Below are positions 25,811 to 35,171 of a stretch of 40,908 bases of DNA, piece after piece; the stretch's first letter is position 1, and every line of letters begins with the position of its first letter. The notes under the pieces are model-generated. The model searched no databases. It had not been told where the DNA came from and was given only the letters and a program-made list of their open reading frames with translations. The DNA comes from Pseudonocardiales bacterium. Its GTDB lineage: Bacteria > Actinomycetota > Actinomycetes > Mycobacteriales > Pseudonocardiaceae. The stretch covers positions 1 through 40,908 of the forward strand of contig JAFATA010000064.1 in the NCBI GenBank assembly GCA_019244165.1, given 5' to 3'. The translations under genes and the position numbers were made by a program.

Positions 25811-26644
25811 CTACCTTGGGCCCAACCGCCCCGGTGCCCAACGATCCGGGGCCAAAGCCGTCCGGGCGAACACCCGATCCGCAGCGAGCGGATCAACGAG
25901 ACCCCCGTCGTCGTCAAGCCGGCCTTGCGCAATCCGGATCGCTTTCACGAGCACCGACGACGGAAGTCCGGCGACGGCACCGAGCGCACTCAGCACATCG
26001 TCGGGTCGTACCGCGGGGCTGACCTGCCGCACGACCGCTTTCAGTATCCCACACCGGCTGGGCTGATCGGGCACAGGCAGCGCCGTCGGACAGCACTCGA
26101 TCTCCAAGGCGTCGATGTCCAGGGAGGCGTCGATGTCCAAGGAGACGATCGCCGCCCGCACGTCGAGCGATCGCCGGCCGTCCTTGGTGACCCGCTCGAC
26201 GTACAGGGTGGGAGCAGCGAGCAGCAGGTGGGCCGCCTGCCGTAGCTGCTCGCTACCCAGCCCGTGGACCTCGATGCGCCAGGCGCTGGCCTCGATCCGC
26301 TCGGCGAGCCCACCGGGACTGGCCAGCACCCCCTCGAGCACGGCGAGCCCATCGGGCAGCGCCGCGTCAAGCGCGGCCCGGACCACCTCGGGATCGACGT
26401 GCTCAACGAGCTGGATCTCGGCGTATTCCGCCTCGCTGGCCGCTCCGGTAGGCGCCGCACCCACCCAGGAGACCTTCGGATGCGGGCTGTAACCCTGCGA
26501 GTAGGCCATCGGCAAACCAGCTCGCCGCACCGCCCGCTCGAAGGCTCTGGCGACGTCACGGTGTGAGGCGAACCGCAGCTTCCCGCGCTTGGCATAACGC
26601 AGCCGCACCCGACAGACCGGGGCGGCGGAGGGATGGAGGCTCAT
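25811..26644 (-). CDS. TIGR03936-type radical SAM-associated protein (DUF2344)
   Basis: The 277 residues open with RLRYAKRGKLRFASHRDVAR and continue AGLPMAYSQGYSPHPKVSWV, the marks of the DUF2344 domain family. It nearly always accompanies the TIGR03960 radical SAM protein, whose gene ends 16 bases upstream here. No enzymatic role is established; a link to RNA or ribosome modification has been suggested from the gene neighbourhood with rne and rplU. C-terminal residues beyond about 220 are poorly conserved. Confidence 0.9.
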   Translation of the reverse strand: MSLHPSAAPVCRVRLRYAKRGKLRFASHRDVARAFERAVRRAGLPMAYSQGYSPHPKVSWVGAAPTGAASEAEYAEIQLVEHVDPEVVRAALDAALPDGLAVLEGVLASPGGLAERIEASAWRIEVHGLGSEQLRQAAHLLLAAPTLYVERVTKDGRRSLDVRAAIVSLDIDASLDIDALEIECCPTALPVPDQPSRCGILKAVVRQVSPAVRPDDVLSALGAVAGLPSSVLVKAIRIAQGRLDDDGGLVDPLAADRVFARTALAPDRWAPGRLGPR

Positions 26645-26659
26645 CGCGCTGGCAGGCAG

Positions 26660-28603
26660 TCACTGGCCGACGGGTCGCAGCGGGAGCAGATGGCGCCCGC
26701 TGGGTTCAACCTGGGTGTCCCCAACCTGGATGTCGGTGCCCATCGAGGGGCAGACCCCGCAATCGAAGCAGGGGGTCCACCGGCAGTCATCCTGCTCGCG
26801 GCCGACCAGGGCGTCCTGCCAGTCATCCCAGAGCCAGTCCTTGTCCAAGCCGGAGTCCAAGTGATCCCAGGGCAGGACCTCGTCCCGAGTGCGTTCGCGG
26901 GTGGTGAACCACTCCAGTGACACCCCCTGGGGCGCCAGCTCGGCCGCGCATGCCGCGACCCACCGCTCGTAGCGAAAATGCTCACTCCAGCCGTCGAAGC
27001 GCCCGCCCTCGCGCCACACCCGCTCGATGACCCGGCCGAGGCGCCGGTCCCCGCGGGAGAGCAACCCCTCGATCAGCGCGGGCTTCCCGTCGTGGTAACG
27101 CATGCCGACATTGCGGCCGATCTTGCGATCTGAGTTGATCTCGGTTCGAAGCTTCCGTAACCGCTGGTCGACCACGTCGGGGTGCTCCTGGGCAGCCCAC
27201 TGGAACGGGGTGTGCGGCTTGGGCACGAAGGCGCCGATCGAGATCGTGCACCGGATGTCCTTGCTCCCGCTGGCCTGCCGGCCAGCCCGGATCACACGAT
27301 GCGCCAGCTGGGCGATCTGCAGCACGTCCTCGTCGGTCTCGGTCGGCAAGCCGCACATGAAGTACAGCTTCACCTGCCGCCAGCCCGCACCGAAGGCGGT
27401 GCTGACCGTGCGGATGAGGTCCTCCTCGGACACCATCTTGTTGATCACCTGCCGGATCCGCTCAGAGCCGCCCTCGGGGGCGAACGTCAAACCGGAGCGG
27501 CGACCATTGCGGGAGATCTCGTTGGCAAGGTCGATGTTGAAGGCGTCCACTCGGGTCGAGGGCAGGCTCAGGCCGGTTCCGCTGCCCTCGTAGCGGTCGG
27601 CGAGCCCCTTGGTGATCTCGCGGATCTCCGAGTGGTCCGCGCTGGACAGCGACAGCAACCCGACCTCGGTGAACCCGCTAGCCGCCAGACCGCGTTCGAC
27701 CATCTGACCAATGCCCCGCGCCGACCGCTCCCGGACCGGACGAGTGATCATCCCAGCTTGACAGAACCGGCAGCCGCGGGTGCAGCCACGGAAGATCTCC
27801 ACGCTCATCCGCTCGTGCACGCTTTCGGCGATTGGCACCAGCGGCTGCTTGGGGTAGGGCCACTCGTCGAGGTCCATCGTGGTGCGTTTGGCCACCCGCT
27901 GCGGGACCCGGTCGGTGTTGCGGACCACCTCGGCGATCTGACCGTCGGGACGGTAGCTGACGTCATAGCAGCCTGGCAGGTACACGCCGTCGAGCGCGGC
28001 CAGCCGGCCCAGCAGCTCCCGCCGCCCGCCGGGGCATCCGTGCGCCTTCCAGTCCCGAACGACCCCGGTGATCTCGAGGACCACCTGCTCGCCGTCCCCC
28101 AGAGCCGCGGCATCGAGGAACTCGGCGATCGGCTCCGGGTTGAACGCGGCGTGGCCCCCCGCGATGACGAGGGGATGGTCCTCGGTGCGCGCGCGGGCGG
28201 AGAGCGGAATGCCGGCGAGATCCAGCGCGGTGAGCAGATTGGTGTAGCCCAGTTCGGTGGCGAAGGACACCCCCAGCAGGTCGAAGGCGCCGACCGGCCG
28301 ATGCGACTCCACGGTGAACTGCGGGACACGGTGCTGGCGCATCAGCGCTTCCAGATCCGGCCAGACCGCGTAGGTCCGCTCAGCGAGCACGTCGGGCTGC
28401 TCGTTGAGCACCTCGTAGAGGATCATGATTCCCTGGTTGGGCAGCCCGACCTCGTAGGCGTCCGGGTACATCAACGCCCAGCGGACCGCAGCAGCGTCCC
28501 AGTCCTTCACCGTGGCGTTGAGCTCGCCTCCGACGTACTGCACCGGTTTGGCAACCCGGGGCAGCAGGGGCTCGAGCTGCTCGAACAGCGAAGTGACCGC
28601 CAT
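26660..28603 (-). CDS. TIGR03960 family B12-binding-domain radical SAM protein
   Basis: The 647-residue protein has an N-terminal cobalamin-binding-like region (LMYPDAYEVGLPNQGIMILY) and a radical SAM core with the [4Fe-4S] motif CTRGCRFC (Cys274, 278 and 281). Further core elements are LSLPSTRVDAF and TFAPEGGSERIR. The C-terminus has extra cysteines (CFDCGVC) that may bind another cluster. Reaction unknown; the family sits beside DUF2344 and ribosomal or rne genes in many bacteria. AAGGG precedes the ATG by a few bases. Confidence 0.93.
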   Translation of the reverse strand: MAVTSLFEQLEPLLPRVAKPVQYVGGELNATVKDWDAAAVRWALMYPDAYEVGLPNQGIMILYEVLNEQPDVLAERTYAVWPDLEALMRQHRVPQFTVESHRPVGAFDLLGVSFATELGYTNLLTALDLAGIPLSARARTEDHPLVIAGGHAAFNPEPIAEFLDAAALGDGEQVVLEITGVVRDWKAHGCPGGRRELLGRLAALDGVYLPGCYDVSYRPDGQIAEVVRNTDRVPQRVAKRTTMDLDEWPYPKQPLVPIAESVHERMSVEIFRGCTRGCRFCQAGMITRPVRERSARGIGQMVERGLAASGFTEVGLLSLSSADHSEIREITKGLADRYEGSGTGLSLPSTRVDAFNIDLANEISRNGRRSGLTFAPEGGSERIRQVINKMVSEEDLIRTVSTAFGAGWRQVKLYFMCGLPTETDEDVLQIAQLAHRVIRAGRQASGSKDIRCTISIGAFVPKPHTPFQWAAQEHPDVVDQRLRKLRTEINSDRKIGRNVGMRYHDGKPALIEGLLSRGDRRLGRVIERVWREGGRFDGWSEHFRYERWVAACAAELAPQGVSLEWFTTRERTRDEVLPWDHLDSGLDKDWLWDDWQDALVGREQDDCRWTPCFDCGVCPSMGTDIQVGDTQVEPSGRHLLPLRPVGQ

Positions 28604-28629
28604 GGCCCTTTAGGGTAGTGGGGCGCTTC

Positions 28630-29475
28630 TCAGTGCAGCAGGAGAGCCTTCAGGCGCCCAGAGGCAACCAGGATGCCCGCGGCGGTCATCACCAGGAGAT
28701 AGGCCCCGTGTCCCAGCATTGACCACCCGATGGCGCCGGTGGTCAGGTCGCGGAGCAACGTCACCGCGTGGTAGAGCGGGGATGCCTGCGTCAGCCACTG
28801 CGCTGCCGGCGAATACACCGACAGCGGGACGAAGGTGTCGGAGAACAAGAACATCGGCAGCACCGCCAGCTGAACCAGGCCGAAGTCCTGCCAGGAGCGC
28901 ATGAACGAGGTGGCGGCCATCCCGACCGACGCGAACGCGAACGTCACGAACAGCGCGACAGGCAGCGCCAGGACCGCCCAGGGTGAGGAGATCAGGCCGG
29001 TGACGAGCATGATCATAAGGAAGCCCGCCGAGTACATCCCACCCCGGATCAGGGCCCAGATGATCTCCCCCAGCGCGATGTCCATCGGGCCCAGGGGGGT
29101 GGCGAGCACCGCGTCGTAGAGCTTGGCGTACTTCAGCTTGAAGAAGACACTGTACGTGGTGTCGTACACCGCCCCGTTCATCGCCGAGGCCGCCAACAGC
29201 CCCGGGGCAATGAACGCCGCATAGCTCAGCTGCTGCCCGGCGGGCCCTACCACGGCACCGACCAGGCCGCCTAGCCCCTGGCCCATCGCCACCAGAAAGA
29301 AGAGCGGCTCGCATACCCCGGAAAGGATCATTATCCAGATGTTTCGCGACACCCGCGACGCGCGCAGGACGAGCATCCGAGCCCGGCCAACGTACAGCGC
29401 CGGGGGCAACACCCGCATCAGCAGCCCGGCACGCGGCGCACCGAGTGCCCGGGACAACTCCTGCAGCGCCCTCAT
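28630..29475 (-). CDS. ABC-2 type transporter permease 2
   Basis: Membrane component of an ABC exporter. Start taken at ATG 29475 (281 aa, MRALQELSRALGAPRAG), which overlaps the upstream permease stop by four bases (ATGA). Six hydrophobic segments follow, with the ABC-2 signature region (ATPLGPMDIALGEIIWALIR) between the second and third. It pairs with the permease at 29472-30299 and the ATPase at 30299-31225. The family includes drug and polysaccharide exporters; the substrate is unknown. Confidence 0.9.
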   Translation of the reverse strand: MRALQELSRALGAPRAGLLMRVLPPALYVGRARMLVLRASRVSRNIWIMILSGVCEPLFFLVAMGQGLGGLVGAVVGPAGQQLSYAAFIAPGLLAASAMNGAVYDTTYSVFFKLKYAKLYDAVLATPLGPMDIALGEIIWALIRGGMYSAGFLMIMLVTGLISSPWAVLALPVALFVTFAFASVGMAATSFMRSWQDFGLVQLAVLPMFLFSDTFVPLSVYSPAAQWLTQASPLYHAVTLLRDLTTGAIGWSMLGHGAYLLVMTAAGILVASGRLKALLLH

Positions 29476-30299
29476 GGGGTCAGCCTTACCCGGAACCGCC
29501 ACCGCGACAGCAGCACGCCCACGGCCAGCAGCGCGGTCAGGTAAGCAAGGTGTCCTGCCGCGGGCCACAGCCTCAGCGTGCCCAGCGCGGCACCGCGAGC
29601 CAGCTCGGTACCGTGCCACAGCGGGCTAATCCGGACCAGCGCTTGGACCGCCCGGGGTAGCTGCGAAACCGGGAAGAAGGTCCCGGAGAACAGGACCATC
29701 GGCAACACCACGAACCGGGAGATGGCCGCGAACGGGGTCCTCCCCTTCTTCCAGGCCGCCGCGAGGGCCATCAGCGGTGCGCTGAACGCCATGCCGCACA
29801 GCACGGCGAAGACCAACGCGGCCAACACACCGGGCCCGCGAATCGCGCCGAAGGGGGCGATCACCAGCACGTAGGCGGTAGCGGACACGGTCAGCCGCAG
29901 CGCGATCCCGACTAACTGTCCGGTGACTAGCTGAGCGGGCGTGATGGGGGTGGCCGTAATACCCCAATAGGTACGCTGCGACCTGAACGCCGAGAAGATT
30001 GGATAGGTCGACTCGAACGTCGCGTTCTGCACCGCGCTGACCGTGAGCAGCGCCGGCGCGAGGTATAGCAGATAGGGCACCCCGCCGGTAGCCTGCGCCG
30101 CGTGGGGGCTGGCGTCGATCAGACCGCCGAAGCCCACACCGAAGGCCGCCAGGTACAGCAATGGCTGCGCCACGTTGGAGACGGCCGTCGCCCGCCAGTT
30201 GCGCCGGTACCAGATCCACAGTCCCTCGACGACGCGCAGCATGGCTTGCCACCCGCTCAGCGCTCGGCTGCCGGGCTCGGCGATCCCGTGAGCGGTCAT
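29472..30299 (-). CDS. ABC-2 type transporter permease 1
   Basis: Six-helix permease of 275 residues, with TYWGITATPITPAQLVTGQL as the conserved ABC-2 cytoplasmic loop. Its ATG at 30299 overlaps the ATPase stop by one base (TGATG), and its stop overlaps the next permease. It shares the family fold with the second permease, so the exporter is probably a heterodimer. Substrate unknown. Confidence 0.9.
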   Translation of the reverse strand: MTAHGIAEPGSRALSGWQAMLRVVEGLWIWYRRNWRATAVSNVAQPLLYLAAFGVGFGGLIDASPHAAQATGGVPYLLYLAPALLTVSAVQNATFESTYPIFSAFRSQRTYWGITATPITPAQLVTGQLVGIALRLTVSATAYVLVIAPFGAIRGPGVLAALVFAVLCGMAFSAPLMALAAAWKKGRTPFAAISRFVVLPMVLFSGTFFPVSQLPRAVQALVRISPLWHGTELARGAALGTLRLWPAAGHLAYLTALLAVGVLLSRWRFRVRLTP

Positions 30300-31225
30300 C
30301 AGTCCACCAGGGACCGGCCAGTGAGCCGGAGGAACACGTCCTCCAGGGTGGAGCGCCGGATCAGGCTGGATACCGGCTGCACCCCACGCTGATGCGCGGC
30401 GGCCAGCGCCGCCTCGCCGTCTGAGGCGTAGAGCAACAGCCGATCGGGCAGTTCCTCGACGCGGTCAGCTACGTCTTTCAGCGTCTCATCCCAGCCGTTC
30501 CGCGCCCCCGGCCTCAACCGCAGTTCAAGCACCTCACGCGTGGCGTACCGGGCGATAAGCTCGCGCGGCGACCCCTCGGCGACGATCAGCCCGCCGTCCA
30601 TCACGACCAGGCGGTCGCACAGCTGTTCAGCCTCGTCCATGTAGTGCGTGGTGATAATCAGCGTGACGCCCTGCTGCTTGAGCTGGAACAGCCGGTCCCA
30701 CAGCAGGTGGCGGGCCTGGGGGTCCAGCCCCGTAGTCGGCTCGTCAAGCAGCATCAGCTCCGGCTCATTGACCAGGGACCGGGCAATGGTCAGTCGCCGC
30801 TTCATGCCGCCCGACAGCTGTTCAACCGGGTCGGCGGCCCGATCGGTGAGCTGGACAAAGTCCAGCAGCTCGACGGCTTTGGCCCGCACCGCGGCCCGGG
30901 ATATGCCGAAATAGCGACCGTAGACATGCAGGTTGTCCTGCACCGAGAGCTCGAGGTCCAGGTTGTCCTGCTGCGGCACCACCCCGAGACGGGAGCGGAT
31001 CCATGGCCCGTCAGTGTCCGGGTCCATCCCGAGCACCTGAAGCTCACCGGCACTGCGCGGGGACACGCACCCGATCATGCGCATAGTCGAGGACTTACCG
31101 GCGCCGTTGGGTCCCAAAAAACCGAACACCTCGCCCGCCTGGACGTCGAAGTCGATGCCGTGGACTGCCTCGAGGGCACCGAACCACTTGCGCAACCCAC
31201 GGGCCTGCACGAGAGAATCGGACAC
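30299..31225 (-). CDS. ABC transporter ATP-binding protein (DrrA-type)
   Basis: The 308-residue ATPase has Walker A GPNGAGKSS, Q-loop VPQQDNLD, signature LSGGMKRRL, Walker B LMLLDEP and the H-loop TTHYMDEAEQL, then a C-terminal DrrA-like domain (about 225-308). The GTG at 31225 (VSDSLVQARGL) has GGGGAGC about ten bases upstream; an upstream start at 31342 would overlap the ndk 3' end. It is first in a three-gene exporter operon. Confidence 0.92.
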   Translation of the reverse strand: MSDSLVQARGLRKWFGALEAVHGIDFDVQAGEVFGFLGPNGAGKSSTMRMIGCVSPRSAGELQVLGMDPDTDGPWIRSRLGVVPQQDNLDLELSVQDNLHVYGRYFGISRAAVRAKAVELLDFVQLTDRAADPVEQLSGGMKRRLTIARSLVNEPELMLLDEPTTGLDPQARHLLWDRLFQLKQQGVTLIITTHYMDEAEQLCDRLVVMDGGLIVAEGSPRELIARYATREVLELRLRPGARNGWDETLKDVADRVEELPDRLLLYASDGEAALAAAHQRGVQPVSSLIRRSTLEDVFLRLTGRSLVD

Positions 31226-31274
31226 GGTCGCAACGCTCCCCGGCGCTCCCAACGATTCCCGGCTGTTTCTCCGC

Positions 31275-31784
31275 TCAATACGCGAGCTTCTCAGCGAGAG
31301 TCTCGTACTCGAATTGCTCGTCATCGTCGAACCACAGCCCAATCTCGTACTTTGCTTCCGCGGAGTTACCCGAGGCGTGCACCAAGTTGATGATCGCTTT
31401 ACCGCTCAGCTGAGACGACGCCTTGGTCTGATGCGCGAAGTCGCCGCGAATGGTTCCCGGTGGCGCCTCGTCTGGATACGTGCTGCCGATGATGGTACGC
31501 ACCTTGCGCACGGCGTCCACCCCTTCAAGCACAAAAGCGATCACGGGACCAGTCTGCATAAATGCCGCGGTGGTGCGGTAGACGTCCGCTCCCAAACGTT
31601 CTTCAAGGTCAAAATAGTGCTGGCGAGTGAACTCCGCGTCCATGTGCTTCATTTTCACGCCAACGATCTTGAGCAGAGCGTCCTCGAATCGTGCGACAAT
31701 CCGGCCTGCGAGTCCCCGGGCGATGGCGTCGGGCTTCAACAGAACAAGAGTGCGCTCGACACCCACATCTGGCATGTCGACCAT
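31275..31784 (-). CDS. ndk: Nucleoside-diphosphate kinase, archaeal/long type
   Basis: Moves phosphate from NTPs to NDPs through a phosphohistidine. Catalytic His sits in NLVHASGN (residue 136 from this start). The family blocks TLVLLKPDAI, GPVIAFVLEG and PPGTIRGDF are present. At 169 aa it is longer than the usual actinobacterial form (about 136): an insertion after RGDF (AHQTKASSQLSGKAI) and a C-terminal extension (FDDDEQFEYETLAEKLAY) match the archaeal and candidate-phylum type. Base composition is lower in GC than in flanking genes. I chose ATG 31784 because GGGAAGG lies six bases upstream; ATG 31775 is an alternative. It stands where ndk usually lies, beside DUF4233-folC. Confidence 0.9.
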   Translation of the reverse strand: MVDMPDVGVERTLVLLKPDAIARGLAGRIVARFEDALLKIVGVKMKHMDAEFTRQHYFDLEERLGADVYRTTAAFMQTGPVIAFVLEGVDAVRKVRTIIGSTYPDEAPPGTIRGDFAHQTKASSQLSGKAIINLVHASGNSAEAKYEIGLWFDDDEQFEYETLAEKLAY

Positions 31785-31884
31785 TTCCTTCCTTCCCATC
31801 ATGTCCGTGGTTGCGACAGTAGTCATCGACGGTGACCGCCACCCAGCAGCCGGAGCGTACCGGTGCGCGCGCTCACCGGGAGCA

Positions 31885-32283
31885 CTACCGTTTCTTACCG
31901 TCACCACTGGCGCGTGGTTGCTGCCCACGCACCACCGCTCGGCGCAGGCCGAGCAAGTAGACCCAGACCAGCACGAACAACAAGCCCAGCCCGCCGAGCG
32001 CGGGATGGGCGAAGGCGCCGACGACCATCGCGACCTGCAGTGTCAGTGCCAGTCCCAACCCCCAGTCACGGCGGCCCCAGCTACGGCCCTGCACGCAGGC
32101 CGCGATGACCATCGCCAGCGCCAGACCAGCGGTGTACCAGCCAGCCAGTCCACCCGGGCCGCCGCCGATCCGGTCGAGGACGAGCAGGGCCAGCCCGACG
32201 ACCACTGCCTCCATGAGCAGGGTAGCCACGAAGATGCCACGCATCCCCCGCAGCGGATCCGCCGCGACCGGCCGGTCGCTCAC
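31885..32283 (-). CDS. DUF4233 domain-containing membrane protein
   Basis: The 132-residue protein has four hydrophobic segments (about 16-40, 47-62, 74-90, 95-115) and the actinobacterial DUF4233 pattern DPLRGMRGIFVATLLMEAVV. Its GTG at 32283 overlaps the folC stop by four bases, so translation is probably coupled. Function unknown. Mycobacterial Rv2446c is the positional equivalent. Confidence 0.9.
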   Translation of the reverse strand: MSDRPVAADPLRGMRGIFVATLLMEAVVVGLALLVLDRIGGGPGGLAGWYTAGLALAMVIAACVQGRSWGRRDWGLGLALTLQVAMVVGAFAHPALGGLGLLFVLVWVYLLGLRRAVVRGQQPRASGDGKKR

Positions 32284-33656
32284 TGCCCTTCCCCGCCGAA
32301 CAGGGCGCGTGCCTCGCCGACCGTCACCACCGAGCCGGTGATCACAACCCCGGCACCCGAGCCGCTCTTAGGGTCCAGACCAACCTCCCCTGCCTCCGCT
32401 GCTAAGGCTATGGCCGTCTCGATCGCGCCGGACAACCGGCGCTCCACCCGCAGCGCAGACTCATCGAAGACCTTCCGGGCCGCCACGGCTAGCTCCTCGA
32501 CGTCCATCGCGCGTGGCGAGTTGCTAGCGGTGACTATGACACCGTCGACCACCGGCTCCAGCTCCGCGAGGATGCCCCGGGCGTCCTTGTCCCGCATCAC
32601 CCCGACCACGGCGATCACTTTGCGGAAGCTGAAATCCTCGCGCAGGGTGGCCGCCAGGGCGCGCGCGCCGTGCGGGTTGTGCGCGGCGTCGAGGAAGACC
32701 GAGGGCACCGTGCGGACCCGCTCCAGGCGTCCCGGGGCGGTCACGGCGGCGAAAGCGTCGCGCACCGCCTCGATGTTCAACGACCGGCTGGCGCCGGCAC
32801 CGAAGAACGCCTCGGCGGCGGCCAGCGCGAGGACGGCGTTGCGGGACTGGTGGGCACCATACAGTGGGAGGAAAATCTCGTCGTACACCGCAGCGAGACC
32901 CTGCAACCTCAGCATCTGCCCGCCAGCGACGATGTCGCGGTGCAGCACACCGAACTCCATGCCCTCGTTCGCCACGGTCACCTCGCGCTCAGCGCTGCGG
33001 GCCGCGATCACCCGGGCCACCTCGGGCGGCTGTTGCGCGAGCACCGCCACCGCGCCCGGCTTGATGATCCCGGCTTTCTCCGCGGCGATGCCCTCGATGC
33101 TGCCGCCCAGGTAGTCGACGTGATCCAGGGCGACTGGAGTGATCACCGCCACCGTGCCGTCCACGACGTTGGTCGCGTCCCAGCTGCCCCCGAGGCCGAC
33201 CTCCACGACGGCGGCGTCCACCGGAGCGTCAGCGAAGGCCGTGAGCGCCATCCCGGTCAGCACCTCGAACTTGCTCAGGGGCACCGGCGATTTGGCGTCG
33301 ATCAGGGCCACGTAGGGCTCAATCTCGTGGTAGGCCTCGACGTAGCGCTCCGGGCTGATCGGCGCCCCGTCCAGACTGATCCGCTCGGTGGCCCACTGCA
33401 GGTGCGGGCTGGTGTAGCGACCCACCCGCAGCCCGATCCGGGACAGCAGCGCATCCAGCATCCGGGCCACCGAGGTCTTGCCGTTCGTGCCGGCGATGTG
33501 CAGCACCGGGTAGCCGCGCTGCGGTGAGCCGAGGAGGTCGACCAGTGTCGCGATCCGGGTCAGCGACGGCTCGATCCGGCTCTCCGGCCAGCGGCGGTCC
33601 AGCTCGACCTCGACTGCCCGGAACGCCGCCAGCACGGCATCCTCCTGAGGTGGCAT
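32280..33656 (-). CDS. folC: Bifunctional folylpolyglutamate/dihydrofolate synthase FolC
   Basis: Adds glutamates to folates. A Mur-ligase-type ATPase with P-loop HIAGTNGKTSVARML (about 52-66), VEVGLGGSWDATN and the C-terminal ligase domain with FLDAAHNPHGARAL. Length 458 fits. GGAG lies a few bases before the ATG at 33656. In relatives valS lies directly upstream between clpX and folC; here clpX ends only 77 bases away and valS is absent from the window. Confidence 0.95.
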   Translation of the reverse strand: MPPQEDAVLAAFRAVEVELDRRWPESRIEPSLTRIATLVDLLGSPQRGYPVLHIAGTNGKTSVARMLDALLSRIGLRVGRYTSPHLQWATERISLDGAPISPERYVEAYHEIEPYVALIDAKSPVPLSKFEVLTGMALTAFADAPVDAAVVEVGLGGSWDATNVVDGTVAVITPVALDHVDYLGGSIEGIAAEKAGIIKPGAVAVLAQQPPEVARVIAARSAEREVTVANEGMEFGVLHRDIVAGGQMLRLQGLAAVYDEIFLPLYGAHQSRNAVLALAAAEAFFGAGASRSLNIEAVRDAFAAVTAPGRLERVRTVPSVFLDAAHNPHGARALAATLREDFSFRKVIAVVGVMRDKDARGILAELEPVVDGVIVTASNSPRAMDVEELAVAARKVFDESALRVERRLSGAIETAIALAAEAGEVGLDPKSGSGAGVVITGSVVTVGEARALFGGEGQ

Positions 33657-33733
33657 CCATCTCCAGCACGTCGAGGTTCAGTGCTCGTTGCAAGGCCCAT
33701 CGCAAGGGGCCAGCGCAAGGGTAGCCTGAGCGC

Positions 33734-35005
33734 TCAGGCCGACTTCTCGCGGCGTTCACGGCGGGTGGGCTGGCGGGTCACGATTGTCGGGTTCACATTT
33801 TCCCGCACGGTTTGCTCAGTGATGACGACCTTCGCCACGTCGTTGCGGCTGGGGATGTCGTACATCACCGGCAACAGCACCTCCTCCATGATGGCGCGCA
33901 GCCCACGGGCACCCGTGCCCCGGAGGATGGCTTGATCGGCGATCGCCTCCAACGCGGTGGCGGTGAACTCCAGCTCCACGCCGTCCATCTCGAAGAGCTT
34001 GCAGTACTGCTTCGCCAGCGCGTTGCGGGGCTCGGTGAGGATCTGCACCAGCGAGCACTTGTCCAGGTTCGTCACGCTGGCAATCACCGGGAGCCGACCG
34101 ATGAACTCGGGGATCAGCCCAAATTTAATCAGATCTTCCGGCATGACACGAGCAAACACGTCGGAGGTGTCGATCTCGGCCTTGGACCGTAGCTCGGCAC
34201 CGAAACCCAAGCCACGCTTGCCAATCCGATCATTGATGATCTTGTCCAGACCAGCGAACGCACCGGCGACGATGAATAGCACATTCGTCGTGTCGATCTG
34301 GATGAACTCCTGGTGCGGGTGCTTGCGGCCACCCTGCGGCGGAACGCTGGCGGTGGTGCCCTCTAGGATTTTCAGCAGCGCCTGCTGGACGCCCTCGCCG
34401 GAGACATCTCTGGTAATCGACGGATTCTCGGACTTGCGAGCGATCTTGTCTACCTCGTCGATATAGATGATACCGGTCTCGGCTCGCTTGACGTCATAAT
34501 CCGCAGCCTGGATGAGCTTGAGCAAGATATTCTCCACGTCCTCACCGACGTAGCCAGCTTCGGTGAGAGCGGTGGCGTCAGCGATGGCGAAAGGCACGTT
34601 GAGCAACTTCGCCAAGGTCTGGGCCAGGTACGTCTTTCCGCACCCGGTGGGGCCCAGCATCAGGATGTTCGACTTGGTCAGCTCGATCTCGTCGTCTCGA
34701 CCCTTCTCGCCGGCCTGAATACGTTTATAATGATTGTAAACAGCGACCGACAACGTGCGTTTGGCGTCGTCCTGGCCGATAACATACGCCTCGAGGAAAT
34801 CGTGGATTTCGCTGGGTTTGGGCAGTTCGTCGAGCTTGACGTCCCCCGCGTCGACCAGCTCCTCCTCGATGATCTCATTGCAGAGATCGATGCACTCGTC
34901 ACAGATGTACACGCCAGGTCCGGCGATGAGCTTCTTGACCTGCTTCTGACTCTTCCCGCAGAAGGAACACTTCAACAGGTCGCCGCCGTCACCGATCCGT
35001 GCCAT
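33734..35005 (-). CDS. clpX: ATP-dependent Clp protease ATP-binding subunit ClpX
   Basis: AAA+ unfoldase that feeds substrates to ClpP. Start at ATG 35005 (423 aa, [17 protein letters not shown]). The zinc-binding domain has CSFC and CDEC pairs (residues 13-41), and the AAA core has Walker A GPTGCGKT, Walker [10 protein letters not shown] and the IGF-like loop ([10 protein letters not shown]). It is downstream of clpP1-clpP2 on the same strand. Confidence 0.97.
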   Translation of the reverse strand: MARIGDGGDLLKCSFCGKSQKQVKKLIAGPGVYICDECIDLCNEIIEEELVDAGDVKLDELPKPSEIHDFLEAYVIGQDDAKRTLSVAVYNHYKRIQAGEKGRDDEIELTKSNILMLGPTGCGKTYLAQTLAKLLNVPFAIADATALTEAGYVGEDVENILLKLIQAADYDVKRAETGIIYIDEVDKIARKSENPSITRDVSGEGVQQALLKILEGTTASVPPQGGRKHPHQEFIQIDTTNVLFIVAGAFAGLDKIINDRIGKRGLGFGAELRSKAEIDTSDVFARVMPEDLIKFGLIPEFIGRLPVIASVTNLDKCSLVQILTEPRNALAKQYCKLFEMDGVELEFTATALEAIADQAILRGTGARGLRAIMEEVLLPVMYDIPSRNDVAKVVITEQTVRENVNPTIVTRQPTRRERREKSA

Positions 35006-35171
35006 GGGCGCTGGCCTCTCATCCCTCCCGGCGCGTGGTGTGCAGTGCGCCTGACTGCGTGCGTGCTCGACGTTACCCGTCCGACCCCGATGGGCGGGAG
35101 GATTAACCCCCCGGAACACTAGCCGACGAACGTTGCCGCGCTGCTCGCTCGGCGTGTCGCCCGCGCGGGGT

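Noticed and set aside
24625-26022. Long plus-strand frame (about 465 codons) opposite rne
   Set aside because: It is antisense to well-supported rne and the DUF2344 gene, with Arg/Pro-rich composition typical of shadow frames.
27182-28618. Plus-strand frame of 478 codons opposite the radical SAM gene
   Set aside because: Antisense shadow of a clearly conserved gene.
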